A stretch of 51,544 bases of DNA from an uncultured Lachnospiraceae bacterium (GTDB taxonomy: Bacteria; Bacillota; Clostridia; Lachnospirales; Lachnospiraceae): assembly GCA_947626285.1 (NCBI GenBank), contig CANQRR010000024.1:1-51544 (forward strand), written 5' to 3'. The notes under the pieces are model-generated. The model saw nothing but the letters and a program-made list of their open reading frames with translations, did not search any database and had not been told where the DNA came from. Shown one piece after another: positions 16,541 through 27,100 of this stretch. A program made the position numbers and the translations under genes. The first letter of the stretch is position 1; every line of letters begins with the position of its first letter.

Positions 16541-16885
16541 ATGAAAGAGTTCAGTGCAGATAAGTTTTGTAGAGATTTGACTGCTTTGAGGGGGAACGAA
16601 AATCAAACCACATTTGCAGAGAAACTGAATATCAATAGGTCTACATTATCTTTGCTGGAGAATGGCAAGCAAATACCGACATTGGATATTCTCAGTCGAG
16701 TTTGTGATTTGTGCGGTAAGAATACGGATGAGTATTTCGTGGAATCTACAACAGACGCGCTGGTATACTTAATGGGAAGTCTTACCGAATCAGACAAAGC
16801 TATGATCGCAGAGATGGCTGAGCGTATTCGCATCAAAGAGAAGTATGAGCTATTGGCTAGGAGAGAGAAGTATGTCGTCGATTGA
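16541..16885 (+). CDS. XRE family HTH regulator (first gene of protease/PIN trio)
   Basis: A 114-residue protein. Residues 10-65 form a Cro/CI-type HTH: TTFAEKLNINRSTLSLLENG and then IPTLDILSRVCDLCG. The rest is a helical tail (LTESDKAMIAEMAERIRIKE) likely used for dimerisation. The start at 16541 follows CCAAGGAGG by 8 bases; a longer frame upstream has no such site. It overlaps the next gene by 14 bases, so the two are translationally coupled. In related modules the HTH protein represses the operon and is cleaved or controlled by the ImmA/IrrE protease. Confidence 0.88.
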   Translation: MKEFSADKFCRDLTALRGNENQTTFAEKLNINRSTLSLLENGKQIPTLDILSRVCDLCGKNTDEYFVESTTDALVYLMGSLTESDKAMIAEMAERIRIKEKYELLARREKYVVD

Positions 16886-17810
16886 TAGCAAGGAATTATT
16901 TGAACAGTATTATCAAAGTGAGTACGACTTCAACACTGCTTCGCTTTCGCAAGATGAGATTGCTGAGATAAAGGAGCTTGCGAGAGAGAAACGAGTGGAC
17001 TATGCCCTTGCTCCTATGGGAACAAATGTGTTTAATTGGATTCGCAAGCAGAGTCCAGATATCCGTTTTGAGCTTGTTCCATTTGACTCGGAAAAGATTG
17101 ACGGTATGCTGTATATTCCAACAACAGGCAAAGAACGTGCTTATATTGTTCTCAATGTGAACAAGTCCCTTATCAACCAGATTTTTACTTCAGTTCATGA
17201 GTATTATCATTATTTAAAGGACTATCAGAATTTCAAAGATAAGCCATATATTTGCGATTTTAGTATGCTGAAGGATGTAAATGAAAAAAAGGCAAGCAGA
17301 TTTGCGGCTGAAGTTCTATTGCCAGAAGATGCATTGCTACATGAGGTGCGTAGCTATCTTCCCCAAAAGAAACGCAGGGATACAAAAGAGAAAGATTTTG
17401 TTCAGTATGCTGCGTTGGCTCTTTTTTTAACGATGAAGTATCAGATGCCATTAAAGGCTGTAATATATCGACTTGCGGAAGAAGGCTATATTGGCAAGGT
17501 CAATAAATATATTGAGAATTATGAGTTTATCAAGAAGATTCTTCAAGAAATCAAGATTTACGACAAATATGTAGCTGAGCTTTACAGTAAAGAAAATATA
17601 TATGTATTTCCGTGCGGTTCAATATATCAAAACATGGAAAAAGCTTTTTTTACGGGAAATGCGACCAGAGAAGATATTCTGGAGGATGCAAAAAAACTTG
17701 ACCTGGATATGAATCTCGTTAATGATTTTCTTGCCACAGATAATGTGGCAGAGACAGAAGATACGGAAGAAGATGATGAGCTTTTCGCCATCATAAATGC
17801 AAGGCGGTGA
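16872..17810 (+). CDS. ImmA/IrrE family zinc metallopeptidase
   Basis: A 312-residue protein. The zinc site is HEYYH within FTSVHEYYHYLKD (near residue 118), with a downstream EKKASRFAAEVLLPEDAL, the typical glutamate-containing helix of the COG2856 family. Members cleave or regulate HTH repressors, as ImmA does with ImmR and IrrE with DdrO. The C-terminal 120 residues are helical and end in an acidic stretch (ETEDTEEDDE). The start at 16872 follows GGAGAGAGAAG. It lies between an HTH gene and a PIN-like gene with overlapping ends, so the three probably act together. Confidence 0.88.
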   Translation: MSSIDSKELFEQYYQSEYDFNTASLSQDEIAEIKELAREKRVDYALAPMGTNVFNWIRKQSPDIRFELVPFDSEKIDGMLYIPTTGKERAYIVLNVNKSLINQIFTSVHEYYHYLKDYQNFKDKPYICDFSMLKDVNEKKASRFAAEVLLPEDALLHEVRSYLPQKKRRDTKEKDFVQYAALALFLTMKYQMPLKAVIYRLAEEGYIGKVNKYIENYEFIKKILQEIKIYDKYVAELYSKENIYVFPCGSIYQNMEKAFFTGNATREDILEDAKKLDLDMNLVNDFLATDNVAETEDTEEDDELFAIINARR

Positions 17811-17818
17811 TTTTGCAT

Positions 17819-18478
17819 ATGTTTACGCCATTGAGTAAAACTGCTTTGCATGATTTGCTGAATCAACCGGTTCTATTTGATGCCAATATTTTTATGATGG
17901 GAATAAACGAACGTGCATCAAATCCGAATTATTCATTTGAAAACATGAAGCAGTTGTATATTTTGCCATTGTTCGAAAGCTTCACAGATATTTATATTCA
18001 TGATAAAGTGTATAAAGAACTTGATGATGAAACCAAAGCCTTTGTAGATACATATAAAGGAAAAAATGTAACGATGGTTAACGAGGGAAATTTATATGGC
18101 AAAGATCCTCAATATACAGAGATCTTTAATAATATTGCGTGCCATGAATTAGTGCAGTACAGAAGAGGTGATTCAAAGAATCGCGGAGAAGTATACAGTC
18201 TTGCCTATGCAGCGTATTATAATATGAATTATTTTTGCTCAGGGGATGTAATGGCTGATAATGTGGCTCGTGAGTTGGAAGATCTTAAAGACATCGACAT
18301 TCTAACATTTGATATCATTTTGCTAAATGCGTATATTTATTATGCGAGGAAAAATGATAATTCAAACAGTAAAGCACTGAAATCCTTGTATAAAAGATAT
18401 TGTGCAGACGTAATAAAAAGGCATGGACTACCACAAACGCTTGGAGAATATATCAGGGCATCACAGAATTATCTATAG
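17819..18478 (+). CDS. PIN-like domain protein (putative RNase toxin)
   Basis: A protein of about 219 residues. It opens with PVLFDANIFMMGI, the first catalytic Asp of PIN-type nucleases. Further conserved acids are in VYKELDDE, NRGEVYSLAYAAYYN and CSGDVMADN, giving the usual four-acid site. The arrangement resembles the PIN-like families (such as DUF4411) known to sit next to HTH/COG2856 genes, so a toxin RNase role is likely but not proven. An upstream GTG at 17807 overlaps the previous stop; ATG at 17819 is preferred because GGTGA lies 8 bases before it. A clear terminator follows. Confidence 0.75.
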   Translation: MFTPLSKTALHDLLNQPVLFDANIFMMGINERASNPNYSFENMKQLYILPLFESFTDIYIHDKVYKELDDETKAFVDTYKGKNVTMVNEGNLYGKDPQYTEIFNNIACHELVQYRRGDSKNRGEVYSLAYAAYYNMNYFCSGDVMADNVARELEDLKDIDILTFDIILLNAYIYYARKNDNSNSKALKSLYKRYCADVIKRHGLPQTLGEYIRASQNYL

Positions 18479-18628
18479 CGGGACAAGCAATGAACAGGAA
18501 CATGTATCATATGATTGGAAGGTATGTAAAAGTTTTCGGGTGAAAGATTGCTTTATTGATTACTTGTATGACTAACAGTAAGCTGATATTGTCTGTATCT
18601 TAAAATGGAAGAATTGTAGAATGAAATA

Positions 18629-18668
18629 CTCCCGGTTTTCGGTACGATGCCAATGACCGGGAGTTTTT
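18629..18668 (+). terminator. Terminator after the HTH/ImmA/PIN operon
   Basis: CTCCCGGT (18629-18636) pairs with ACCGGGAG (18656-18663), followed by TTTTT. It closes the three-gene unit and separates it from the next pair. Confidence 0.85.
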
Positions 18669-18753
18669 AATAAAATATCTGTTGACATGGACTCTATTAT
18701 CGAATATTATTAGAAAAAGTAATATATTAAAAAGCCAAAGGAAGGCGTGGATA

Positions 18754-19224
18754 ATGGTTATAAAAAGAATACAACTTGAGTTTGCTGATCCAAGAATCCG
18801 GGCTATTGATTATATACAGGACATACGTAAGGCAGCAGAAAATGCGGGGCTGAATCTTTATTCCAAATATGACGTTCAGCTTCAATATCCGATGCCGACA
18901 GTGGATAATAAAGTGGTGGTTGAAATTAAAATTCCGGAGGCTATCGCGGATACATTTGCGGTGGGAAACCATTTGAGGGGTGTCTCTAGTTATTTACTCA
19001 GTAAATGTGGTGATCGTTATCAGAGATTCTTGGTAGGTAAACGGCTTTTAAATTACATTGAAGTTTCAGAATCTGATCAAGAAACTGAGAATTTCACAAT
19101 GGTGGATCGCTTGGAATCGATAATATCATTTACAAAACTATTGGAAAGATCTGATAATGAAGCACTGGATAAAATCAGCCGAATATTAACTATTCTGGAA
19201 GAAGCTAAGCAACCTTGGGAATAA
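18754..19224 (+). CDS. Unknown 156-residue partner of the GHKL ATPase
   Basis: I do not recognise a family. The protein begins MVIKRIQLEFADPRIRAID, has a mixed alpha/beta first half, then FAVGNHLRGVSSYLLSKCGD and a helical, charged C-terminus (KLLERSDNEALDKISRILTI). There is no signal peptide or membrane segment. The start at 18754 follows AAAGGAAGGCG; an upstream frame from 18682 has no ribosome binding site. The GHKL ATPase begins 30 bases downstream, so the two form an operon, and a terminator lies upstream. Roles as adaptor, regulator or immunity partner are all possible. Confidence 0.7.
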   Translation: MVIKRIQLEFADPRIRAIDYIQDIRKAAENAGLNLYSKYDVQLQYPMPTVDNKVVVEIKIPEAIADTFAVGNHLRGVSSYLLSKCGDRYQRFLVGKRLLNYIEVSESDQETENFTMVDRLESIISFTKLLERSDNEALDKISRILTILEEAKQPWE

Positions 19225-19253
19225 ATTAAGAAATGATTGGAGGAGGGTATATA

Positions 19254-21269
19254 ATGAAAAGTGTTTTGATTTCACCGAAGGGAATAAAGGAAAATTTAAG
19301 AAGTATAAAACCTTTGGACGCAATTTGTGAATATATATGGAATGGATTTGATGCAGGGGCAACTCATGTTAAGCTATATTTAAAGACTAATATGATGGGA
19401 TTAATAGATAAGGTATCTATTACGGATAATGGTACAGGGATTGCATATAATGATTTGCAAAATAAATTTCAACCTTTTAATGAATCAAAAAAGGCTGATT
19501 TACCTAGTAAATCAAATCATACATTACCGCATGGACGTAAAGGAATAGGACGGTTAACTTTCTTCTCATTTGCACAGGCCGCTAGATGGGATACTGTTTT
19601 TTCCCAAGAGGGCAAGCAGTATAAATACTATATTGGCATGAACAAAAACTCGTTAAATAAGTATGACGATAATGATGAAAAAGAACCAATAGAAACAAAA
19701 GAAGTAGCTGGAACAAAAGTCACGTTTGATCAATTAATCGCATTGTCTAAAGAGGATATACTTGAAAAGATTAAAGATGAATTCTTTTGGTTTTTGGAGT
19801 TAAATAAAAATAATGGATATAAAATATGGGTGGATAATGAACCAGTTTCTTATGAAGACCTTATAATTACGAGGAATGAGATAGATGTATCGCATTGGAA
19901 ATTAGAGTATGAATACGAAATAAGATTTGTACAATGGAATATAAGTTTAGGGAATGAATATTCCAAATTTTATTTTATTGGTTCTGATAACAAGGAATGC
20001 TATAAAGAGGCCACTAAACTTAATAAAAAATCAGACGAATTCTATCACAGTATTTATATAAAAAGTTCATATTTTGACAATTTCAATTTTGAGAATACTC
20101 AGATAGAAGGACAAATAGGACTGTTTCCGAATAAAAGTGAACAGGAATTTAAAAAACTGATAGAGGGGATTAACCATTATTTAGTAAAATACAGGAAAAA
20201 ATATTTAAAAGAGATATCGGACAAATATATAGAAAGCTTAATAAAACGAGATATATATCCGGACTTTGATATGAACAATATTATGGATGTATATCGAAAG
20301 GGGGAATTGGACCATCTGGTTGAAACGCTATATACAGCTCAACCCAAAATATTTACGGGTTTGAACGATAATAATAAGAAAATAATGATACATCTTTTAC
20401 AACTAATTATGGATAATAGCAATAAGCCAGAATTATTTGAAGTATTACAAAATGTGATAGAGCTTGATGAAGAAGAGATGAAAGAACTATCCGATGTTTT
20501 GAAATATACTACATTGAACAATATTACGAAAGTGATAAAACTATTACAAGATCGGTTGAAAGTAGTTCAGGGACTAAAAGAGGTGGTGTTTGACAATAAA
20601 AAATTTGCTAAAGAAGTAGAACATATACAAAAAATAGTGGAAAGGCATTATTGGTTATTTGGTGAACAATATAGTTTAATTACATCAGCAGAACCAGATT
20701 TTGAATCAGCATTAAGGGGACTTCTAATTAAAACGAAAGGTGATGATTCTAAAGTTGAAATAGACCATGAAGATAAGAATAAAGAAATGGATATATATAT
20801 GATAAGACAAGATCGGAGAGGAAGTGTAACAGAGAACGTCGTCGTAGAATTAAAGCGACCAAGTGTTCCCTTAGGGGAGGAACAACTTTCCCAAGTTAAA
20901 AAATATATGCGTGTTATCAAATCTGATGATAGATTTAATGCAAGTAGTATAAAGTGGACATATTTTTTAGTTGGAAATAGATTGAATAATAATGGATATA
21001 TTCAAGGTGAATTGGAAAGCCATAGAAATTTGGGTGAGCCACATCTGGTTCATACGGATGGAAATGGAAATAATAAAATATATATTTTAACATGGAGCGA
21101 TATTTTTGATGACTTTTCAAGACGTCATGAATATTTGATGAGTAAGTTGGAAATGGAAAAAGATTTATGGTTAAAAAAACATGATTCACTTGAAGAGGCT
21201 GTTGAGGATATAAAGGATAACACTGCTTCTCAAGCTGAAGCGATTATTCCTAAACGGGTGGTAAACTAA
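19254..21269 (+). CDS. GHKL (MORC-like) ATPase with C-terminal PD-(D/E)XK-like nuclease
   Basis: A 671-residue protein. The N-terminal Bergerat fold is clear: ISPKGIKENLRSI at the start, N-box EYIWNGFDAGA (near 28), G1 ITDNGTGIAY (near 57), G2 GRKGIGRLTFF (near 98). This opening is typical of HSP90/MutL/MORC-type ATPases. A long middle region follows, without recognisable motifs. The tail has YWLFGEQYSLI (near 467), KEMDIYMIRQ (near 510) and VVVELKRPS (near 532), an E ... D ... ExK pattern of a PD-(D/E)XK nuclease of the kind seen in Shedu-like proteins. It is likely an ATP-gated DNA-cutting defence protein (inference). GGAGGAGGG precedes the ATG. The gene is markedly AT-rich. Confidence 0.82.
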   Translation: MKSVLISPKGIKENLRSIKPLDAICEYIWNGFDAGATHVKLYLKTNMMGLIDKVSITDNGTGIAYNDLQNKFQPFNESKKADLPSKSNHTLPHGRKGIGRLTFFSFAQAARWDTVFSQEGKQYKYYIGMNKNSLNKYDDNDEKEPIETKEVAGTKVTFDQLIALSKEDILEKIKDEFFWFLELNKNNGYKIWVDNEPVSYEDLIITRNEIDVSHWKLEYEYEIRFVQWNISLGNEYSKFYFIGSDNKECYKEATKLNKKSDEFYHSIYIKSSYFDNFNFENTQIEGQIGLFPNKSEQEFKKLIEGINHYLVKYRKKYLKEISDKYIESLIKRDIYPDFDMNNIMDVYRKGELDHLVETLYTAQPKIFTGLNDNNKKIMIHLLQLIMDNSNKPELFEVLQNVIELDEEEMKELSDVLKYTTLNNITKVIKLLQDRLKVVQGLKEVVFDNKKFAKEVEHIQKIVERHYWLFGEQYSLITSAEPDFESALRGLLIKTKGDDSKVEIDHEDKNKEMDIYMIRQDRRGSVTENVVVELKRPSVPLGEEQLSQVKKYMRVIKSDDRFNASSIKWTYFLVGNRLNNNGYIQGELESHRNLGEPHLVHTDGNGNNKIYILTWSDIFDDFSRRHEYLMSKLEMEKDLWLKKHDSLEEAVEDIKDNTASQAEAIIPKRVVN

Positions 21270-21342
21270 AATTATATAGACATGTCATTTTAGCACAAGT
21301 AAAAGAGGCATTTTGAATAAACAATGAAAGGTATTAAATTAT

Positions 21343-22851
21343 ATGACCGAAAAGAATAATGCAAATATTGGATTTGAAAAACAGATATGGGATGCGGCCT
21401 GTGTTTTATGGGGACATATCCCTGCGGCTGACTACAGGAAAGTGATTGTGGGTCTTATTTTCCTGCGCTACATATCCAATGCATTCGAAAAAAGATACCA
21501 AGAACTTGTTGCCGAAGGCGATGGCTTCGAAGACGACCCGGACGCTTACGAAGAAGAAAATATCTTCTTTGTGCCGGAGAAAGCACGTTGGGGCAAGATT
21601 GCCTCTGCCGCGCATACGCCTGAAATTGGGACAGTCATTGATGAGGCGATGCGCGCAATCGAGGATGATAATAAGAAATTAAAAAATGTGCTTCCAAAAA
21701 ATTATGCCAGTCCGGATCTTGACAAGAGAGTGCTGGGCGATGTAGTGGATTTGTTCACAAATATGGACATGGGAGACACAGAGGAAAGCAAGGATCTTCT
21801 GGGGAGAACCTACGAATATTGCATTGCACAGTTTGCGGCTTATGAGGGAGTGAAAGGCGGAGAGTTCTACACGCCGGCCAGCATTGTAAAAACGATTGTT
21901 GCAGTTCTCCGACCGTTTTCGAATTGTCGAGTATATGATCCTTGCTGTGGATCAGGCGGGATGTTTGTGCAGAGCGCGAAATTCATTCAGGCACATACTG
22001 GAAAACGTGGTACGATTGCAGTATATGGACAGGAGTCCAATGCTGACACATGGAAAATGGCAAAGATGAATATGGCCATTCGCGGCATTGACGCTGATTT
22101 CGGGCCGTATCATGCAGATACATTCTTCAATGATCTTCACCCTACCTTGAAGGCTGATTTCATTATGGCGAATCCGCCATTCAATCTGTCCAACTGGGGA
22201 CAGGAAAAACTGAAAGAAGACAAGCGCTGGAAATATGGAGTTCCTCCGGCGGGTAATGCGAACTACGCTTGGATTCAGCATATGATTCATCATCTTGCAC
22301 CGAACGGGAAAATAGGGCTTGTGCTTGCCAATGGCGCACTTTCCACGCAATCCAGCGGTGAGGGCGAGATACGTAAAAGAATAATTGAAGATGATTTGGT
22401 TGAGGGTATTGTTGCAATGCCAACCCAACTTTTCTACAGTGTAACTATTCCCGTAACGCTTTGGTTTATTACGAAGAATAAAAAGCAAAAGGGTAAAACG
22501 TTGTTTATTGACGCTCGCAAGATGGGCTATATGGTAGATCGGAAACATCGAGATCTGGACGATGAAAAAGACATACAGAAAATCGCGGATACGTTTACTG
22601 CATTCCAAGATGGAACACTTGAAGACGTGAAAGGTTTCTGTGCGGTTGTCACGCTTGAGGATATAGCAAAGCAGGATTATATACTCACACCGGGGCGTTA
22701 TGTTGGTATCGAGGAACAGGAAGATGATGGAGAGCCATTCGAGGAGAAAATGACTCGGCTGACATCAGAGCTTGCAGGATTGTTCGCAAAATCGCATGAG
22801 TTGGAAGAAGAAATTCGAAAGAAATTGGGAGCGATTGGGTATGAAATATAA
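21343..22851 (+). CDS. hsdM: Type I restriction-modification methylase subunit HsdM
   Basis: A 502-residue N6-adenine methyltransferase. The N-terminal helical domain begins FEKQIWDAACVLWGHIP; the SAM-binding motif I is VYDPCCGSGGMF (near residue 197) and the catalytic motif IV is NPPF (in FIMANPPFNLSNWG). GEFYTPASIV is the usual family landmark. It works in an M2S complex that methylates the bipartite site chosen by HsdS. There is no strong ribosome binding site before the ATG (AAAGGTATTAAATTAT). The 3' end overlaps hsdS by 11 bases. All motifs look intact. Confidence 0.96.
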   Translation: MTEKNNANIGFEKQIWDAACVLWGHIPAADYRKVIVGLIFLRYISNAFEKRYQELVAEGDGFEDDPDAYEEENIFFVPEKARWGKIASAAHTPEIGTVIDEAMRAIEDDNKKLKNVLPKNYASPDLDKRVLGDVVDLFTNMDMGDTEESKDLLGRTYEYCIAQFAAYEGVKGGEFYTPASIVKTIVAVLRPFSNCRVYDPCCGSGGMFVQSAKFIQAHTGKRGTIAVYGQESNADTWKMAKMNMAIRGIDADFGPYHADTFFNDLHPTLKADFIMANPPFNLSNWGQEKLKEDKRWKYGVPPAGNANYAWIQHMIHHLAPNGKIGLVLANGALSTQSSGEGEIRKRIIEDDLVEGIVAMPTQLFYSVTIPVTLWFITKNKKQKGKTLFIDARKMGYMVDRKHRDLDDEKDIQKIADTFTAFQDGTLEDVKGFCAVVTLEDIAKQDYILTPGRYVGIEEQEDDGEPFEEKMTRLTSELAGLFAKSHELEEEIRKKLGAIGYEI

Positions 22852-24073
22852 ACTATCAGACTTTGCTGAATTTAACCCAAAAGAAATTATATCAAAAGGA
22901 ACTATTGCCAAAAAGGTTTCTATGGATATACTACGACCATTTTGCCGTGATATACCAACGTTTGTATTAGAAAAATATGATGGCGGTACAAAGTTTAGAA
23001 ATGGCGATACAATAATGGCACGTATTACTCCTTGCCTAGAGAATGGGAAAACTGCAAAAGTTAATGTATTAGAAGAAGGAGAGGTTGGGTTTGGATCAAC
23101 GGAGTATATTGTTTTTCGCCCGATAGAACAAGTGAGTGATCCTGACTATTTATTCTATTTAATTTGCAGTCCACTTGTCAGAGATTCGGCAATATTATCT
23201 ATGGTAGGTTCATCAGGGCGGCAGAGGGTTCAAACAAGTGTATTAGAACAGCTTGAAATTGACGCACCGGAACTTGAAACACAAAAGCGGATTGGTGGAT
23301 TGTTGAAATCTATTGACGATAAGATTGGGCTTAACAATGCGGTAAACAATAATTTAGAGGAGCAAGCTGTTGTGTTATTTCGCTCTTGGTTTTCTACATT
23401 TTCCTTATCTCCTAACAGCCCTCGTGTAAACTCTGAGTTTGGAGAAATACCAGAGGACTTCGCAGTTGTTAAGGTTGGCAGTTTGCCTATGCTCGTAACC
23501 GACTATGTGGCCAATGGTAGCTTTGCGTCTTTAAAAGCTAATGTCAACCTATATCAAGAGCCAAACTATGCTTATTTCATCAGAAACACCGATTTGAAGT
23601 CGGGCTCCTTTGGAGTTTTTGTTGACCAGCATTCTTATGAGTTCTTATCCAAATCTACCCTATATGGCGGAGAGATTATCATTTCCAATGTTGGGGATGT
23701 GGGAAGTGTATTTCTCTGCCCGAAGCTGGATGGTCGCATGACCCTTGGAAATAACATTATTATGCTTAGACCAGAGGACGACCATTTACGCTACTACCTT
23801 TATATTTGGTTTAAGTATCTCCAAGGCCAAGCGCTCATACAGGGAATAAAAGGAGGATCTGCTCAGTCTAAATTTAATAAGACAGATTTCAAAAATATCT
23901 CTGTTTTGATTCCTCCAAAGGATATACTCACTCGTTTCCATGAGACTGTGGCTCCAATGTTTGAAACGATCTCGCAAAGGCAAACTGAAACTTCCCATCT
24001 TGCTGATTTACGAGATACATTATTGCCGCAGCTGATGTCTGGTGAGATAGACGTTTCCAACCTTGACCTTTAA
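22841..24073 (+). CDS. hsdS: Type I restriction-modification specificity subunit HsdS
   Basis: A 410-residue protein with two target-recognition domains. The first runs from KLSDFAEFNPKE to the conserved helix SVLEQLEIDAPELETQKRIG (near residues 140-160); the second starts around EFGEIPEDFAVVKVGSLPML and ends with FKNISVLIPPKDILTRFHE. Spacer helices NNAVNNNLEEQA and RQTETSHLADLRDTLLPQLM set the distance between half-sites. The target cannot be read from sequence. The start ATG at 22841 overlaps the hsdM stop. The gene looks intact, so methylation may still occur even though hsdR is interrupted. Confidence 0.93.
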   Translation: MKYKLSDFAEFNPKEIISKGTIAKKVSMDILRPFCRDIPTFVLEKYDGGTKFRNGDTIMARITPCLENGKTAKVNVLEEGEVGFGSTEYIVFRPIEQVSDPDYLFYLICSPLVRDSAILSMVGSSGRQRVQTSVLEQLEIDAPELETQKRIGGLLKSIDDKIGLNNAVNNNLEEQAVVLFRSWFSTFSLSPNSPRVNSEFGEIPEDFAVVKVGSLPMLVTDYVANGSFASLKANVNLYQEPNYAYFIRNTDLKSGSFGVFVDQHSYEFLSKSTLYGGEIIISNVGDVGSVFLCPKLDGRMTLGNNIIMLRPEDDHLRYYLYIWFKYLQGQALIQGIKGGSAQSKFNKTDFKNISVLIPPKDILTRFHETVAPMFETISQRQTETSHLADLRDTLLPQLMSGEIDVSNLDL

Positions 24074-24125
24074 GCTGCTAAATTATTGTTTGTGATGACC
24101 TAAAACCTAAACAAAGGAGAAAACC

Positions 24126-27100
24126 ATGTCAGGATTTTATACAGAGGCAGATTACGAAAATTCCGTGATAGAGCTATTTGAAAGCATGGATTACATCCAT
24201 GTGTATGGGCCGGACATTGAACGAGATTTTCATAGTCCATTATATGATGATGTGCTGGAAGATTCCATCGTTCACTTGAACCCGGAACTTCCAAAAGATG
24301 CGATTGCGGATGCCTTGTTTAAACTTCGAAATTTTGAAAACGGAGAGCTGGTTCAAAAGAATGAGCTTTTCATGGACTATTTGCAGAATGGAGTACCTGT
24401 GCGATTTTTCGCAAAGGGCGAGGAGCGTTCTGCTCTTGCATATCTTGTTGACTATAAAAATCCTGATAATAATTCCTTTATTGTTGCCAATCAATGGACC
24501 TTTGTTGAAAACAGCAACAAGCGGCCGGATATTATTTTGTTTTTGAATGGGCTTCCGGTTGTCATTATTGAGCTAAAGTCCCCGTCCAGAGAGGAGACGG
24601 ATGTAAGTGAGGCTTACCTGTAGCTCCGAAACTATATGCAGGAGATTTCTTCCATGTTTATTTATAATGCCATCTGTGTTATGAGTGATATGGGAATCTC
24701 AAAGGCTGGGACAATTACATCGGGCGAAGACCGTTTCATGGAATGGAAGACAAAGGACGGCAATTATGAGAATACGCAGTTTGCCCAGTTTGACACATTC
24801 TTTGAAGGAATATTTCAAAGAGAACGTTTGTTGGATATCATCAGAAATTTTATCTGCTTTTCAAATGAAGGCCTAAACCAGATCAAGATACTGGCTGGCT
24901 ATCACCAGTATTTTGCTGTACGGAAAGCGATTGAGTCGACGAGACATGCTGCGATTACGGATGGAAAAGGCGGCGTATTCTGGCATACACAGGGAAGTGG
25001 AAAATCCTTGTCAATGGTTTTCTATGCACATTTGCTGCAGGAAGCGCTTGACAGTCCGACTATTGTCGTGCTGACAGATCGAAATGATCTGGATGATCAA
25101 TTATATAGTCAGTTCGCGAAATGTAAAAGATTCTTAAGACAGGAGCCTGTGCATGCAGAGAGTCGGGAACATTTGAAAGGTTTACTGGCAGGACGAAAGG
25201 CGAACGGAATCATCTTCACGACAATGCAAAAATTTGAGGAGTCACAGGAAGCATTGTCTGAGCGGCGCAATATCATTGTGATGGCGGATGAGGCCCATCG
25301 CGGCCAGTATGGACTTGCTGAAAAAATCAAAATTACTAAAAATGAAGATGGAGAAGAAGTTGCCAAGCGAATAGTAGGAACCGCTCGAATTATCAGAAAT
25401 AGTTTGCCAAATGCTACGTACATAGGCTTTACCGGCACACCGATATCATCAAAGGATCGCAGTACCAGGGAAGTCTTCGGTGATTATATTGATATTTATG
25501 ACATGACGCAGGCAGTAGAGGATGGCGCTACCAGACCGGTCTATTACGAGAGCCGCGTTATTAAGCTGAAACTGGATGAGGAAACACTCAGGCTCATTGA
25601 CGCCGAGTATGATATCATGGCAAACAATGCCGATCCAAATGTGATTGAAAAGAGCAAACATGAACTTGGTCGGATGGAAGCTGTTTTGGGGAATGAGGAG
25701 ACGATTCATTCTCTGGTTTGCGATATATTGGATCATTATGAGAATTACCGGGAGAATCTGCTCACAGGTAAGGCGATGATTGTGGCATATTCCCGCGCAA
25801 TTGCAATGAAAATCTATAACCAGATTTTGGCGCTTAGGCCAAACTGGACGGACAAGATTGCGGTTGTGATGACCGAGAGCAACAAAGATCCGGAGGAGTG
25901 GCGAAACATAATTGGTAACAAACACCACAAGAATGAGCTAGCTAAAATTTTTAAAGATAATGAGAGCCCACTGAAAATAGCGATTGTTGTGGATATGTGG
26001 CTGACGGGTTTTGACGTGCCCTCTCTTGCAACAATGTATGTGTACAAGCCGATGTCCGGACATAATCTTATGCAGGCGATCGCACGTGTAAACCGTGTCT
26101 TCCGGGATAAAGAAGGCGGTCTTGTGGTTGATTATGTCGGAATCGCTTCTGCGCTGAAGCAGGCGATGAATGATTATACTGTTCGCGACAGGAAAAATTA
26201 CGGCGATACTGACGTGGCAAAAGTGGCATATCCTAAATTTCTGGAAAAGCTGTCAATATGCCGTGACTTGTTTCATGGATATGACTATTCAAAATTTGCC
26301 ACAGGATCCGATCTTGAGAGAGCGAAGACAATCAGTGGCGCGGTGAACTTTATCGTTGACCGGGAAATGGGGGAAGAAAAAGAAACATTTGTCAAAGAGG
26401 CTCTTATGCTTCATCAATCGTTGTCTCTCTGCGCGTCTCTTGTCCCGGAAGATTTAAGGTTTGAGGCGGCGTTCTTTGAAGCGGTGAGAGTATTAACAGT
26501 AAGGTTGATGAATCAAGGCAACGGCGGCAGTAAGATTTCATTGCCGGAGATGAATCAGCGGATCAATGATCTGTTAAAGCAGAGTATAAAGAGTGAGGGT
26601 GTTATAAATCTGTTTTCTGATGTGCAGCAGGAATTCTCTCTCTTTGATCCGAAATTTCTTGAGGAAATTTCCAAAATGAAGGAGAAGAATCTAGCGGTCG
26701 AGCTTTTAAAGAAGCTAATTGCCGAACAGGTACAGGTATATCGTCGGACGAATGTCGTTAAATCAGAAAAGTTCAGTGAAATCATTCAAAGATCCATGAA
26801 CGCCTATCTTAACGGATTGTTGACAAATGAACAGGTCATTGAAGAACTTTTAAACTTAGCAAAACAAATCGCTAATGCACAAAAAGAAGGAGAAAAACTT
26901 GGGCTAACGGCAGATGAACTTGCCTTCTATGACGCACTGACAAAACCGCAGGCAATCAAGGATTTCTATGAGAATGAGGAACTGATTGCTATTACAAAAG
27001 AACTGGCTGAAACGCTGAGAAAGAACAGGACAATTGATTGGCAGAGGAGGGATTCTGCTCGTGCGAAAATGCGCATGTTGATAAAAAAATTGCTTAAAAA

